A model generated the notes under the pieces. It had not been told where the DNA came from, searched no databases, and was given only the letters and a program-made list of their open reading frames with translations. From an uncultured Burkholderiales bacterium (GTDB lineage Bacteria > Pseudomonadota > Gammaproteobacteria > Burkholderiales > Burkholderiaceae_C): DNA of 11,882 nucleotides. Each line of letters opens with the position of its first letter. Position 1 is the first letter of the stretch. Below, one piece after another: positions 6,276 through 11,882 of the stretch. A program made the translations under genes and the position numbers. The DNA is taken from the NCBI GenBank assembly GCA_903953985.1, contig CAJBLW010000479.1, forward strand, positions 1 to 11,882, given 5' to 3'.

Positions 6276-6851
6276 ATGAAAATCCACCTGCAAAAGCCCG
6301 AGGACATACGCTCGCAAATTTGGAAAGAGCTGGGCCGGGCCAGTCTGGACCGGCACCACGAATGGCGCACGCCGGTGCTGGCCTCTGCCGATGCAGATGG
6401 CTTGCCCGATGCACGCACCGTGGTGCTGCGGCAGGTGGATGCGCTGGCTGGGCAACTGACTTTTTACACCGACAGCCGCAGCCCCAAAGCCGCCCAACTG
6501 CAGGCCAAAGCTTCAGCGATGCTGGTGTTTTGGAGTGCGCGTTTGAGCTGGCAGTTGCGGGTGCGGGTGGCCTGTTCGGTCATCACCTCTGGCCCAGAGG
6601 TCGATACGCTTTGGCAGGGGGTCAAGCATTTGGCGGCTGCGGGCGATTATTTGGCGCCGCTGCCGCCGGGTACGGTGTTGTCACCAGGCAGTGGCATGGC
6701 CGATGCAGACAAGGCCAACGAACCCGCGCCAACGCACAGCTTTTCCCTGCTGCGTGCGCAGGTTCAACGGATGGACTGGCTGGAGCTGTCGCGCGAAGGG
6801 CACCGCCGGGCGCAGCTGAGCGCCAACGATTGGGTGTGGCTCACGCCCTGA
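6276..6851 (+). CDS. FMN-binding pyridoxamine 5'-phosphate oxidase-like protein
   Basis: The 191-residue protein has the split-barrel flavin-binding features of the PNPOx superfamily: EWRTPVLAS (29-37), ARTVVLR (46-52), LTFYTDSRSPKAAQL (61-75) and LVFWSARLSWQLRVR (83-97). In PdxH the equivalent Arg/Lys residues bind the FMN phosphate. It resembles the Alr4036-type branch rather than canonical PdxH: the C-terminal part (GTVLSPGSGMADAD, SLLRAQVQRMDWLELSREGHRRAQLS) matches that branch and the PdxH substrate-site ending is not evident. Its reaction is therefore uncertain; pyridoxal phosphate salvage is possible but unproven. No Shine-Dalgarno is clear before the ATG. Its 3' end overlaps the convergent FolB-like gene by 11 bases. 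Confidence 0.82.
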   Translation: MKIHLQKPEDIRSQIWKELGRASLDRHHEWRTPVLASADADGLPDARTVVLRQVDALAGQLTFYTDSRSPKAAQLQAKASAMLVFWSARLSWQLRVRVACSVITSGPEVDTLWQGVKHLAAAGDYLAPLPPGTVLSPGSGMADADKANEPAPTHSFSLLRAQVQRMDWLELSREGHRRAQLSANDWVWLTP

Positions 6852-7251
6852 GTGCGTTGTCTCGCATGCGCTGCAGTTGCGCCCCGTTTACCGCCAACCG
6901 CACACCCAAAGAACCGCTGCCCGTTCGCACTGGAAATTTGCGCAAACCGATGTCGAGCGCCTGAATGGCCGGGTAAGCCGCACAGGCTTGCACGATGCGC
7001 GACATCAGCCGCTCTTGGGTTTCGTACAGCCCATCTTTCGCCAGTCGTTCGATCTCGATCACCAGCGGGTCGTAATCGAACACATGCGCCATGCCGTCTT
7101 GGGCAATCAGCACCAGATTTGGATCGATCCACAGGGTCAAGTCGAGCGCGTGGTAATCGGGCACAGTGTCCCCGGGGACATCCGTGCCAATGCGGGTCGG
7201 CAGATGAAAGTCTTTTAGTTCGATCCGGCTGGTTGTGGGTGCGGTGGACAT
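6841..7251 (-). CDS. Dihydroneopterin aldolase (FolB)-like protein, altered active site
   Basis: The 136-residue protein is built like FolB: an N-terminal strand RIELKDFHLPTRIG, the DLTLWID strand, the HVFDYDPLV turn (Tyr60), YETQERLMSRI (Glu80, place of the pterin-binding Glu) and LDIGLRKFPV (Lys105, place of the catalytic Lys). Compared by eye with S. aureus FolB, the catalytic Glu22 position falls in VPGDTVPD and reads Gly27, with Asp28 beside it. The usual x-E-x-x-Q motif is missing. FolB makes 6-hydroxymethyl-dihydropterin in folate synthesis. This one may be a paralogue with another pteridine substrate, or inactive. The HNH gene lies 15 bases upstream and is probably co-transcribed. Its end overlaps the PNPOx-like gene. 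No clear Shine-Dalgarno is seen. Confidence 0.75.
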   Translation of the reverse strand: MSTAPTTSRIELKDFHLPTRIGTDVPGDTVPDYHALDLTLWIDPNLVLIAQDGMAHVFDYDPLVIEIERLAKDGLYETQERLMSRIVQACAAYPAIQALDIGLRKFPVRTGSGSLGVRLAVNGAQLQRMRDNALRA

Positions 7252-7266
7252 AAATTTGGACAGGTT

Positions 7267-7680
7267 TCAGCGTCGGTTTTGGAGCCGTTGGCTCTTGCGG
7301 CTCTTTTCAAAAAATGCGTCGGGTTTGGTTTGCACCCAACGGATGAAATGGGCCATCTCTTCGGGCTGCTTCAAGGCTTCGACCGTGGCATAGGTGCGGG
7401 CCAATTCGGTTTCGGTGAACAGCGCATGGATCTGGCGGTGGCAAATGCGGTGCAGCACCACGGTGTAGGCGCCCCCATGTGACTTGGGCACCAGGTGGTG
7501 CGCGTCTTGTTGGCTAGGCGGAATGGCGCGCTCGCACAGTGGACACAGCGCGTCAACACCTCGGGGTGCGGGCAGGGCTTCAAGCTGGGCTTGAATGAGT
7601 TTTTTGCGTATGCGCCCTGTCACGGTTGCCAGACTGTGTTGACCATCGCCCAAGGCTACAACAGACCGCCAGCGGCACAT
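7267..7680 (-). CDS. HNH endonuclease-domain protein
   Basis: The frame gives 137 residues from an ATG at 7680. Residues 45-86 carry a compact HNH-type site: CPLC (Cys46, Cys49), DAHHLVPKSHGG (Asp59, His61, His62) and HRICHRQIHALF (Cys80, His81, His85). The second zinc cysteine pair is partly replaced (HRIC rather than CxxC). Such proteins are metal-dependent nickases or nucleases; many stand-alone chromosomal ones have no known role. The N-terminal 20 residues (MCRWRSVVALGDGQHSLATV) look unlike protein of this family, so the true start could be the GTG at codon 20. The C-terminus is basic (KSRKSQRLQNRR), which would suit nucleic-acid contact. It lies between the SOUL gene (30 bases) and the FolB-like gene (15 bases). 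Confidence 0.78.
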   Translation of the reverse strand: MCRWRSVVALGDGQHSLATVTGRIRKKLIQAQLEALPAPRGVDALCPLCERAIPPSQQDAHHLVPKSHGGAYTVVLHRICHRQIHALFTETELARTYATVEALKQPEEMAHFIRWVQTKPDAFFEKSRKSQRLQNRR

Positions 7681-7710
7681 GCCGTACCAGGCGATTGATC
7701 CCGACAGCGA

Positions 7711-8307
7711 TCAGGGCATCAGGTCAATCAAGATTTCGTTGCGCCGATTCCACGGCAGCGTGAAAGGATCGTCGTAGCGAGCGATTTGGGGCGTGGGGCT
7801 GAGCTTGATTTGGCGCGCCTGCGCCCAAGCCCGAAGGCGCTCGGTTTGTTCCTGGATGCTCGCTTGCGTGGTCAAACCGCTAAAGCGCACAGCCGCCGTG
7901 TCGTGCTCGGGCACGGGGCGAAGCTGGATTTGCGGGTTGAGCGGCTTGGGCAGGGTCTGCATGCTTTCGGCAGACGGCATCACAAAATGCACGCGCCAGC
8001 CTTCGTTTTCGGGCATGACGGTGACGGGCGCGGTCATCGAAATTTTACGCTGTGCGCCCTGTCCGGCTTGCAGGTTATCGCCAAAAATGTAAGACGCGAT
8101 ACGCCTAAAGCCGCCGCTGCTGGCGGTGTCGAAGTCGCCGTTGATTTGCGTTTGAGCCACTGTGAACGCGGCATAGCGCCGGACCTCAAATGGCGGATCA
8201 GAAACGAGGACGGTGTAACGTGGTTCTTCAGTGGCCATTGCGGCCTCGGAATAAAGGAAAAAGACGGTTAAAAAGAGGGGTGACAAAAAGGAAAAAAGCC
8301 AGCGCAT
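7711..8307 (-). CDS. SOUL/HBP family heme-binding-like protein, exported
   Basis: I chose the ATG at 8307 (198 residues) because it opens a clear signal peptide: MRW, a hydrophobic core (residues 4-19) and an AxA-type cleavage site at EAAMA-TEE (about residue 25). Longer in-frame starts add a tail that is not family-like. The mature part matches the SOUL domain: YTVLVSDPPFEVRRYAAF (31-48), GFRRIASYIFGDN (66-78), KISMTAPVTV (88-97), AAVRFSG (138-144) and ARYDDPFTLPWNRRNEILI (176-194). Animal members bind heme or tetrapyrroles; bacterial ones are mostly uncharacterised, and a periplasmic place is expected here. No cysteine is left after cleavage, so it is not a lipoprotein. The HNH and FolB-like genes follow in the same direction. 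Confidence 0.88.
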   Translation of the reverse strand: MRWLFSFLSPLFLTVFFLYSEAAMATEEPRYTVLVSDPPFEVRRYAAFTVAQTQINGDFDTASSGGFRRIASYIFGDNLQAGQGAQRKISMTAPVTVMPENEGWRVHFVMPSAESMQTLPKPLNPQIQLRPVPEHDTAAVRFSGLTTQASIQEQTERLRAWAQARQIKLSPTPQIARYDDPFTLPWNRRNEILIDLMP

Positions 8308-8335
8308 TGGAGTCTTTCGTGGGGTGTATCGCGCT

Positions 8336-8344
8336 ATTACAGCA
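8336..8344 (-). promoter_or_regulatory. Extended -10 promoter candidate for SOUL gene
   Basis: On the minus strand TGC is followed by TGTAAT (8341-8336), an extended -10 with one mismatch to TATAAT. Transcription would start near 8329, about 22 bases before the SOUL start codon. The -35 region is poor, which extended -10 promoters tolerate. Confidence 0.3.
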
Positions 8345-8702
8345 AATTCAGGCCTGCTCATCGGTTCGCTGGCGCACGCCTGCGGGTGTTTGATGGTGGG
8401 TTCTCCAAACGACCCCCCCTTGTTTGATGAAAACGCTCCCACTCAGTCCCAGACCCCGCACATCAGTTCGCGCGCGTCCAAGACAGACACGACCGTCTGC
8501 GCTATTGCGTTTGATCCAATGGCCGCGCGTGTAGGTTTTGGTAATGAAAACGCGATGCATATGGCTTGGTTGCCGAAACCGCCGAGCAGCACAGCGAGCA
8601 CTGCAGTGAGCAGCCAGACAAGCGCAGCTGAATTCTGGAGGACGCGCTGACGATGGGCCAGGCGCAAACGACCCTCTGGCTGCGGACGCGGTGCTTTGGC
8701 CG
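8345..8702. other. Gap of about 360 bases without a convincing gene
   Basis: This lies between the SOUL gene and the stop of the unknown gene at 8703. The only suggestive frame is leftward, from a TTG near 8667 to 8443 (about 74 residues), with one hydrophobic stretch (AALVWLLTAVLAVLLGGFG) that could cross a membrane. Its weak start and poor remainder do not justify a gene call. I see no terminator, repeat or RNA gene. It may hold a decayed gene. Confidence 0.4.
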
Positions 8703-9158
8703 CTATTCGCTGGCCAACACAATGACAGCACCCATGGCCAAGACACCGCCCGGCAAAGTCCAATTGGACTGATCTACGGGCTGATCTGAGGTCACTGGCG
8801 ACAGATTCACGGATAACTTAGGACGCCGTGCGTCGACCACTCGCGCAACACCCACCTCACCTTTGACTTGCTTGGTGAACTCAACAAGAGGTCCTTGCAC
8901 AGTTCGGACTGAAACTGAGTTGCCAGAGTCTGTGAGCATTCGGGCCAGTTCGTCAGTTGTTTCGCGTGTCCAATCTTGACGCCATTTTTTTTGTGCAGAG
9001 TGCGTGAGCCAACGGCCAGTATGCCTGTTGAGCCTTGGAGGACACCCAATCAAAATCCAATTTGCTGCGCTATTGAGAGAACCTTTGGCAGGCAGCATAG
9101 GAACAATCTGTTGGAGTGCATATTGCTTGTCATCTAGGTAAACAATGAATGTTTCCAT
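8703..9158 (-). CDS. Conserved hypothetical protein downstream of Mn-riboswitch/TerC
   Basis: The 151-residue protein begins at an ATG with a strong AGGAGA Shine-Dalgarno in the 25-base gap after the TerC-family gene. I recognise it only as a type of conserved hypothetical seen in betaproteobacteria. Visible features are an N-terminal METFIVYLDDKQYALQQI, the block WILIGCPPRLNRHTGRWLT (34-52), a charged helix (KKWRQDWTRETTDELARML), then VVDARRPKLSVNLSPVT (107-123). The end, WTLPGGVLAMGAVIVLAS (133-150), is hydrophobic and could be a C-terminal membrane anchor with the rest in the cytoplasm. Close spacing and direction suggest an operon with the TerC gene, so it may be expressed with manganese. 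It has one cysteine and no metal motif. Function unknown. Confidence 0.82.
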   Translation of the reverse strand: METFIVYLDDKQYALQQIVPMLPAKGSLNSAANWILIGCPPRLNRHTGRWLTHSAQKKWRQDWTRETTDELARMLTDSGNSVSVRTVQGPLVEFTKQVKGEVGVARVVDARRPKLSVNLSPVTSDQPVDQSNWTLPGGVLAMGAVIVLASE

Positions 9159-9183
9159 TTATTTTCTCCTGTTATAAAAATTG

Positions 9184-9891
9184 TCAAATCGATTGGGTTT
9201 CCGTCTCGGAACTTTCCTGTCTTCTGGTGGCCCACCAACCCAATCCCAAAACACCCACAACGGCAACGAGATAGGTTGCACCCCGGGCCAAGAGATTGAC
9301 GGTTTCGCCGCCATCAAAAATGGGATCTAAAAGTTTTTCATTGATGATCATTTGGGCAGCGGTAAAGGCCAAAACAGCAGCACCCAAGTGAATGATCACG
9401 GGCCATCTTTCAACCAAACGCAAAACCAGTTTGCTTCCCAAGACCACGATAGGAATGCTGATAAGCAAACCAATGACAACCAGGTCAAAGGAGCCGTTGG
9501 CAGCGCCTGCAACGCCCAACACGTTGTCTACACCCATGAGCGCGTCAGCCACAATGATGGTTTTCATGGCGCCCCAGAAAGTGGTGGCGCCAGCGCCTTG
9601 ATGCTCGCCCTCAGAAGTATCAGAAATGAGCTTGAAGGCAATCCACAAAAGACCCAGGCCACCAACCAGCATCAACCCAGGAATTTTTAGGAGCCATACA
9701 ACGCCAACGGTCATGGCCGATCGAACCACAATGGCGCCCACTGTGCCCCACATGATGGCTTTGTTTTGATGCTCAGCCGGGAGGTTGCGCGCAGCAAGCG
9801 CAATGACGATGGCGTTATCGCCAGCTAAAACTAAATCTATAAGAATGATGGCCAGCAACGCTGACCACCATGGCATTGAGAACAATTCCAT
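9184..9891 (-). CDS. TerC family integral membrane protein, probable Mn2+ exporter
   Basis: The ATG at 9891 gives 235 residues; a TTG one codon earlier is unlikely because GAAGG (9902-9898) is well spaced for the ATG. About seven hydrophobic segments are visible. The TerC hallmark occurs twice, as expected from its internal repeat: DLVLAGDNAIVIAL (19-32) in the first helix and DALMGVDNVLGVAG (116-129) in the second half. The intrahelical acidic residues (Asp19, Asp25, Asp116, Asp122) are candidates for metal coordination. A soluble loop (about 90-105) links the halves. The length fits the YjbE/YkoY branch, in which several members export manganese, rather than longer Alx proteins. The upstream yybP-ykoY-type element supports this role strongly. 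The unknown gene follows 25 bases downstream. Confidence 0.92.
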   Translation of the reverse strand: MELFSMPWWSALLAIILIDLVLAGDNAIVIALAARNLPAEHQNKAIMWGTVGAIVVRSAMTVGVVWLLKIPGLMLVGGLGLLWIAFKLISDTSEGEHQGAGATTFWGAMKTIIVADALMGVDNVLGVAGAANGSFDLVVIGLLISIPIVVLGSKLVLRLVERWPVIIHLGAAVLAFTAAQMIINEKLLDPIFDGGETVNLLARGATYLVAVVGVLGLGWWATRRQESSETETQSI

Positions 9892-9964
9892 CAAAGACCT
9901 TCAATAACGATCCGAGCAAGTCGAGATGCCAAAAGGCACCACAACACGAGAGATCGAAGGTCTT
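9892..9964 (-). promoter_or_regulatory. Riboswitch expression platform with SD-sequestering helix
   Basis: On the minus strand, AAGACCTTC (9964-9956) at the aptamer 3' end is a perfect 9-base complement of GAAGGTCTT (9902-9894), which holds the TerC Shine-Dalgarno. Just inside, CGATC (9956-9952) can pair with GATCG (9912-9908). That GGATCGTT segment (9913-9906) repeats the P1 5' strand exactly (10098-10091). A smaller hairpin, GGTGCC-TTTT-GGCATC (9940-9925), lies in the loop. So aptamer closure and ribosome-site sequestration exclude one another. This predicts translation on when manganese binds. The pairing is seen; the switching is inferred. Confidence 0.7.
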
Positions 9965-10100
9965 GCTTTGCTTGTTATGAATCAGTTATATGCCCAACAA
10001 ACCGGAAGTAAAAACTTCGTAATGACGATTTGTTGATCTCGACGTGCGCCTGTTGGCTGTACTGAGCACGAAGAAATTGAGCTACTCCCCAACGATCCTC
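9945..10100 (-). promoter_or_regulatory. yybP-ykoY type manganese riboswitch aptamer
   Basis: On the minus strand the leader has the class hallmarks in order. GGGGAGTAGC (10090-10081) is the conserved L1 motif. AGATCAACAAAT (10039-10028) resembles the L3 segment usually written GTCAACATA. GCAAGACC (9966-9959) is the conserved 3' end. Supporting helices are P1, GGATCG (10098-10093) with CGATCT (9956-9951); CTC/GAG and CGTGC/GCACG (10070-10066 with 10047-10043) in the P2 side; the hairpin GAAGT-TTTT-ACTTC (10018-10005); and GTTTGTT (10002-9996) with AACAAGC (9976-9970). The family senses Mn2+ and sits before TerC, MntP and similar export genes, as here. A covariance-model score is the missing proof. 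Confidence 0.8.
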
Positions 10101-10102
10101 GG

Positions 10103-10131
10103 ATTAGAAATGAAGACGCCCGTATTGATAA
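10103..10131 (-). promoter_or_regulatory. Sigma-70 type promoter for riboswitch-terC unit
   Basis: On the minus strand TTATCA (10131-10126) and TCTAAT (10108-10103) are separated by exactly 17 bases, matching 4/6 and 5/6 of the -35 and -10 consensus. Transcription would start at about 10098-10096, right at the first base pairs of riboswitch helix P1. That coincidence supports the assignment. Confidence 0.5.
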
Positions 10132-10331
10132 CTTGGGCATCGTTTAAGCCCATATTTTGTAGGGTTTTTCAAGACATTGCCCGTTCACGTTTCCTTGTGA
10201 GCAAAGTGAGAATGGCCATTTTTCCCTGTCCATCCCCACCAGCAACTGCACCCACATCGCGCAAGCAATATGCAGACACGGACGCTTGATCCCTGACCCG
10301 CTGGCCCCGGTGATTTGCCCCCGTTGTGCCG
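10132..10331. other. About 200 bases between the terC promoter and LysR gene end
   Basis: This stretch is AT-richer than its neighbours and holds no convincing gene. The longest frames run antisense to the riboswitch or into the LysR 3' end and look like nothing known. A perfect 10-base palindrome, AATGGCCATT (10211-10220), is visible. I found no clear intrinsic terminator for the LysR gene. Confidence 0.4.
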
Positions 10332-11243
10332 TCAAGGCGGGCTGAGCCACTGTACGGCCATCTCGGTCAACAGGGCCAAGGCGGCTTGTTGGGTGAGGGT
10401 GCTGGGGCGTTGTGCACTGATGGCGGTGGTCAGCTGGATGTGCAGGGCGGGTTGCTTGAGGGGCCGCACCGAAAAAGCCGACGGCCGAACGGAGCGCATG
10501 ACGGCGTTGCGCGGCAAGATGGCGTAACCCGCGCCGTCGGCCACCAGGTCCAGGATGGCGCTCACACCGTCGATCTCCAGCGAGATGAGAGGGCGGCAGC
10601 CGATGGCGGCCATTTCAGACTCCACATGCATTCGGATGGCGTTGGGGCGCGTGGGAATCACCAAGGGCAGAGCGGCGACTTCTTGCAGGCTGATGGCGGG
10701 CGGGGGAGGGTCTTCTTGCAAGCCGGGCGGGCGCGGCTGCACCAGCAGCAATTCTTCTTGCACCAGGGGGGTGTGCTCTATGCCATGCATTTGGCTGGGG
10801 TTGTAGAGCACGGCGATGTCCAGGCGGCCGTTTTGCAGGTTTTCCTGCATCGCGCTCGACAAGCCTTCGCTGATGGACATTTGGGCCTCGGGCATTTTCA
10901 GGCGAAAGGCCCGGGTCAAAGGCACCGTCAGCACCCGCGCCACGCTGGGTGGCAGCCCCAAGGCCACGCGGCCCGACAGACCGCTGCGTACCCGACCCAA
11001 TTCTTCGCGCGCCCGCTCCACCTGGTGCAAGATGCCCCGGCCGTGCTCCAGCAGCAGCAGCCCGGCCTGGGTGGGGGTGGCGCCGCGCCCGTTGCGCACC
11101 AGCAGGTTTTGCCGCAGCTCAACTTCGAGCAGACGCACCTGGCGGCTGAGCGCCGGTTGCGCGATGTTCAGAGCCTGGGCGGCCCGTGTGAAACTGCCCA
11201 GTTCGGCCACACGCACAAAGTATTCAATCTGTTTGAGGTCCAT
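10332..11243 (-). CDS. LysR-type transcriptional regulator
   Basis: The 303-residue protein has the standard length and layout. The N-terminal winged helix-turn-helix (about 1-60) carries IEYFVRVAELGSFTRAAQALNIAQPALSRQVRLLE, the linker helix follows, and the effector-binding domain covers about 90-295. The ATG at 11243 has AAGG at good spacing. It diverges from a 4-oxalomesaconate hydratase gene across 146 bases that contain an inverted repeat with LysR-site character. By the usual arrangement it should control that gene, and possibly its own, in response to a pathway intermediate. Regulators of protocatechuate 4,5-cleavage (LigR type) belong to this family. I infer a similar role but cannot distinguish it from other LysR members on sequence alone. 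Confidence 0.92.
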   Translation of the reverse strand: MDLKQIEYFVRVAELGSFTRAAQALNIAQPALSRQVRLLEVELRQNLLVRNGRGATPTQAGLLLLEHGRGILHQVERAREELGRVRSGLSGRVALGLPPSVARVLTVPLTRAFRLKMPEAQMSISEGLSSAMQENLQNGRLDIAVLYNPSQMHGIEHTPLVQEELLLVQPRPPGLQEDPPPPAISLQEVAALPLVIPTRPNAIRMHVESEMAAIGCRPLISLEIDGVSAILDLVADGAGYAILPRNAVMRSVRPSAFSVRPLKQPALHIQLTTAISAQRPSTLTQQAALALLTEMAVQWLSPP

Positions 11244-11270
11244 GAGCGGCCTTTCTGTGGGTTTGATTTT

Positions 11271-11299
11271 GTCATATCGGTGACGTTGTTATGCGATAT
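11271..11299. promoter_or_regulatory. Candidate LysR-binding inverted repeat
   Basis: ATATCG (11274-11279) and CGATAT (11294-11299) are 6-base inverted arms around 14 bases. Within them GTCA (11271-11274) and TGAC (11281-11284), and CATA (11273-11276) and TATG (11290-11293), form further partial dyads. This is the only marked symmetry in the divergent gap, 28 bases from the LysR start and about 90 from the hydratase start, a usual position for a LysR recognition site. Confidence 0.45.
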
Positions 11300-11389
11300 T
11301 GTTCTAGCTGGTAGATGCGCCGAGGGCTGTGTAGGCCAGGCTAACCCCTGCACAATCAGCTCAAACCATTCGTCCCATCAGGATTGCTC

Positions 11390-11882
11390 ATGAGCCAAAC
11401 GAACCCCTTGATCATCGACGTGCACGGCCACTACACCACCGCCCCCAAGGCGCTGGAAGACTGGCGCAACAAGCAAATCGCCGGCATCAAAGACCCCAGT
11501 GTCAGCCCCAAAGTGTCGGAGCTGAAAATCAGCGACGACGAGCTGCGCGAGACCATCGAGACCAACCAACTGGCCAAGATGAAAGAGCGCGGCTCGGACA
11601 TCACCATCTTCAGCCCCCGCGCCAGCTTCATGGCCCACCACATTGGCGACTTCAACGTCTCGTCCACTTGGGCGGCCATCTGCAACGAGCTGTGCTACCG
11701 CGTGGCGCAACTCTTCCCCGACCACTTCGTGCCTGCGGCCATGCTGCCCCAGTCGCCGGGAGTGGACCCCGCCACCTGCATCCCCGAGCTGGTCAAGTGT
11801 GTGGAGCAGTACGGCAACGTCGGCATCAACCTGAACCCCGATCCATCGGGTGGCCACTGGACATCGCCACCCTTGAGCGACA
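11390..11882 (+). CDS. ligJ: 4-oxalomesaconate hydratase (LigJ/PmdE type), 3' end cut by window
   Basis: The frame is open from the ATG at 11390 to the window edge (164 residues of about 340). An AGGA Shine-Dalgarno is spaced correctly. The start, LIIDVHGHYTTAPKALEDWR, with the HxH metal pair (His12, His14), is typical of the LigJ/PmdE amidohydrolase-fold hydratase. So are SPRASFMAHHIGDFNVSSTWAAICNELCYRVAQLFPDHF (62-100) and GINLNPDPSGGHW (145-157). The enzyme hydrates 4-oxalomesaconate to 4-carboxy-4-hydroxy-2-oxoadipate in protocatechuate 4,5-cleavage, a lignin-aromatic and gallate route. The other genes of this pathway probably lie beyond the window edge; the divergent LysR gene is the likely regulator. 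Related amidohydrolases (decarboxylases) are the main alternative. Confidence 0.86.
   Translation, partial: MSQTNPLIIDVHGHYTTAPKALEDWRNKQIAGIKDPSVSPKVSELKISDDELRETIETNQLAKMKERGSDITIFSPRASFMAHHIGDFNVSSTWAAICNELCYRVAQLFPDHFVPAAMLPQSPGVDPATCIPELVKCVEQYGNVGINLNPDPSGGHWTSPPLSD

Noticed and set aside
8308..8442. N-terminal extension of the SOUL protein to 8442
   Set aside because: It would bury a good signal peptide 45 residues inside the protein; the ATG at 8307 is the natural start.
8443..8763. Leftward frame with one hydrophobic stretch (possible small membrane protein)
   Set aside because: It would start at a TTG inside the upstream gene or at a weak internal TTG near 8667; the remainder is not protein-like and no family is recognised.
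10211..10220. Palindrome AATGGCCATT
   Set aside because: It is short, without arms beyond 10 bases and with no promoter or gene start nearby; probably chance.
10044..10289. Rightward 81-residue frame
   Set aside because: It runs antisense across the conserved riboswitch motifs and the terC promoter, has no Shine-Dalgarno, and resembles nothing known.

Overview
The window looks like chromosomal DNA from a GC-rich betaproteobacterium, most likely Burkholderiales (Comamonadaceae-like). This rests on codon usage and on recognisable proteins: a Cho nuclease behind a CTGT-N8-ACAG LexA box, an alphaproteobacterial/betaproteobacterial-type 4-oxalomesaconate hydratase, and an M81 (MlrC-like) protein. 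It is not a phage or island. I see no transposase, integrase, tRNA, rRNA or CRISPR array. The order of genes is that of a compact accessory-metabolism region, with many short divergent or convergent gene pairs. The stretch from about 8.3 to 10.3 kb is visibly less GC-rich than the rest.

Layout. At 1-2189 a truncated M81 metallopeptidase-family gene (-) and a C45 N-terminal-nucleophile acyltransferase/hydrolase gene (+) diverge from a 173-base control region containing three dyads. At 2206-3254 (-) a transglutaminase-like protein is followed, with a 4-base GTGA overlap, by a small protein of unknown family. At 3351-5177 (+) lie a metallo-beta-lactamase-fold hydrolase and a 2-keto-4-pentenoate-hydratase-like enzyme. 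At 5214-6221 there is a leftward-facing intrinsic terminator, a LexA operator and the SOS nuclease gene cho. At 6276-6851 (+) is an FMN-binding PNPOx-like protein. At 6841-8307 (-) are a FolB-like protein lacking one catalytic residue, an HNH protein and an exported SOUL-family protein.

At 8703-10131 (-) is the most informative unit: a promoter, a yybP-ykoY-type manganese riboswitch with a visible Shine-Dalgarno-sequestering alternative helix, a TerC-family membrane protein gene and a co-directional gene of unknown function. At 10332-11882 a LysR regulator (-) diverges from a truncated 4-oxalomesaconate hydratase gene (LigJ/PmdE type, +), probably the start of a protocatechuate 4,5-cleavage gene set.

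As a whole: aromatic-acid catabolism (LysR-LigJ, possibly the hydratase), SOS repair (cho) and manganese export (TerC) are the roles that can be named with confidence. The strongest leads are the unknown gene placed under the manganese riboswitch, the orphan leftward terminator next to the LexA box, and the transglutaminase-coupled unknown gene.
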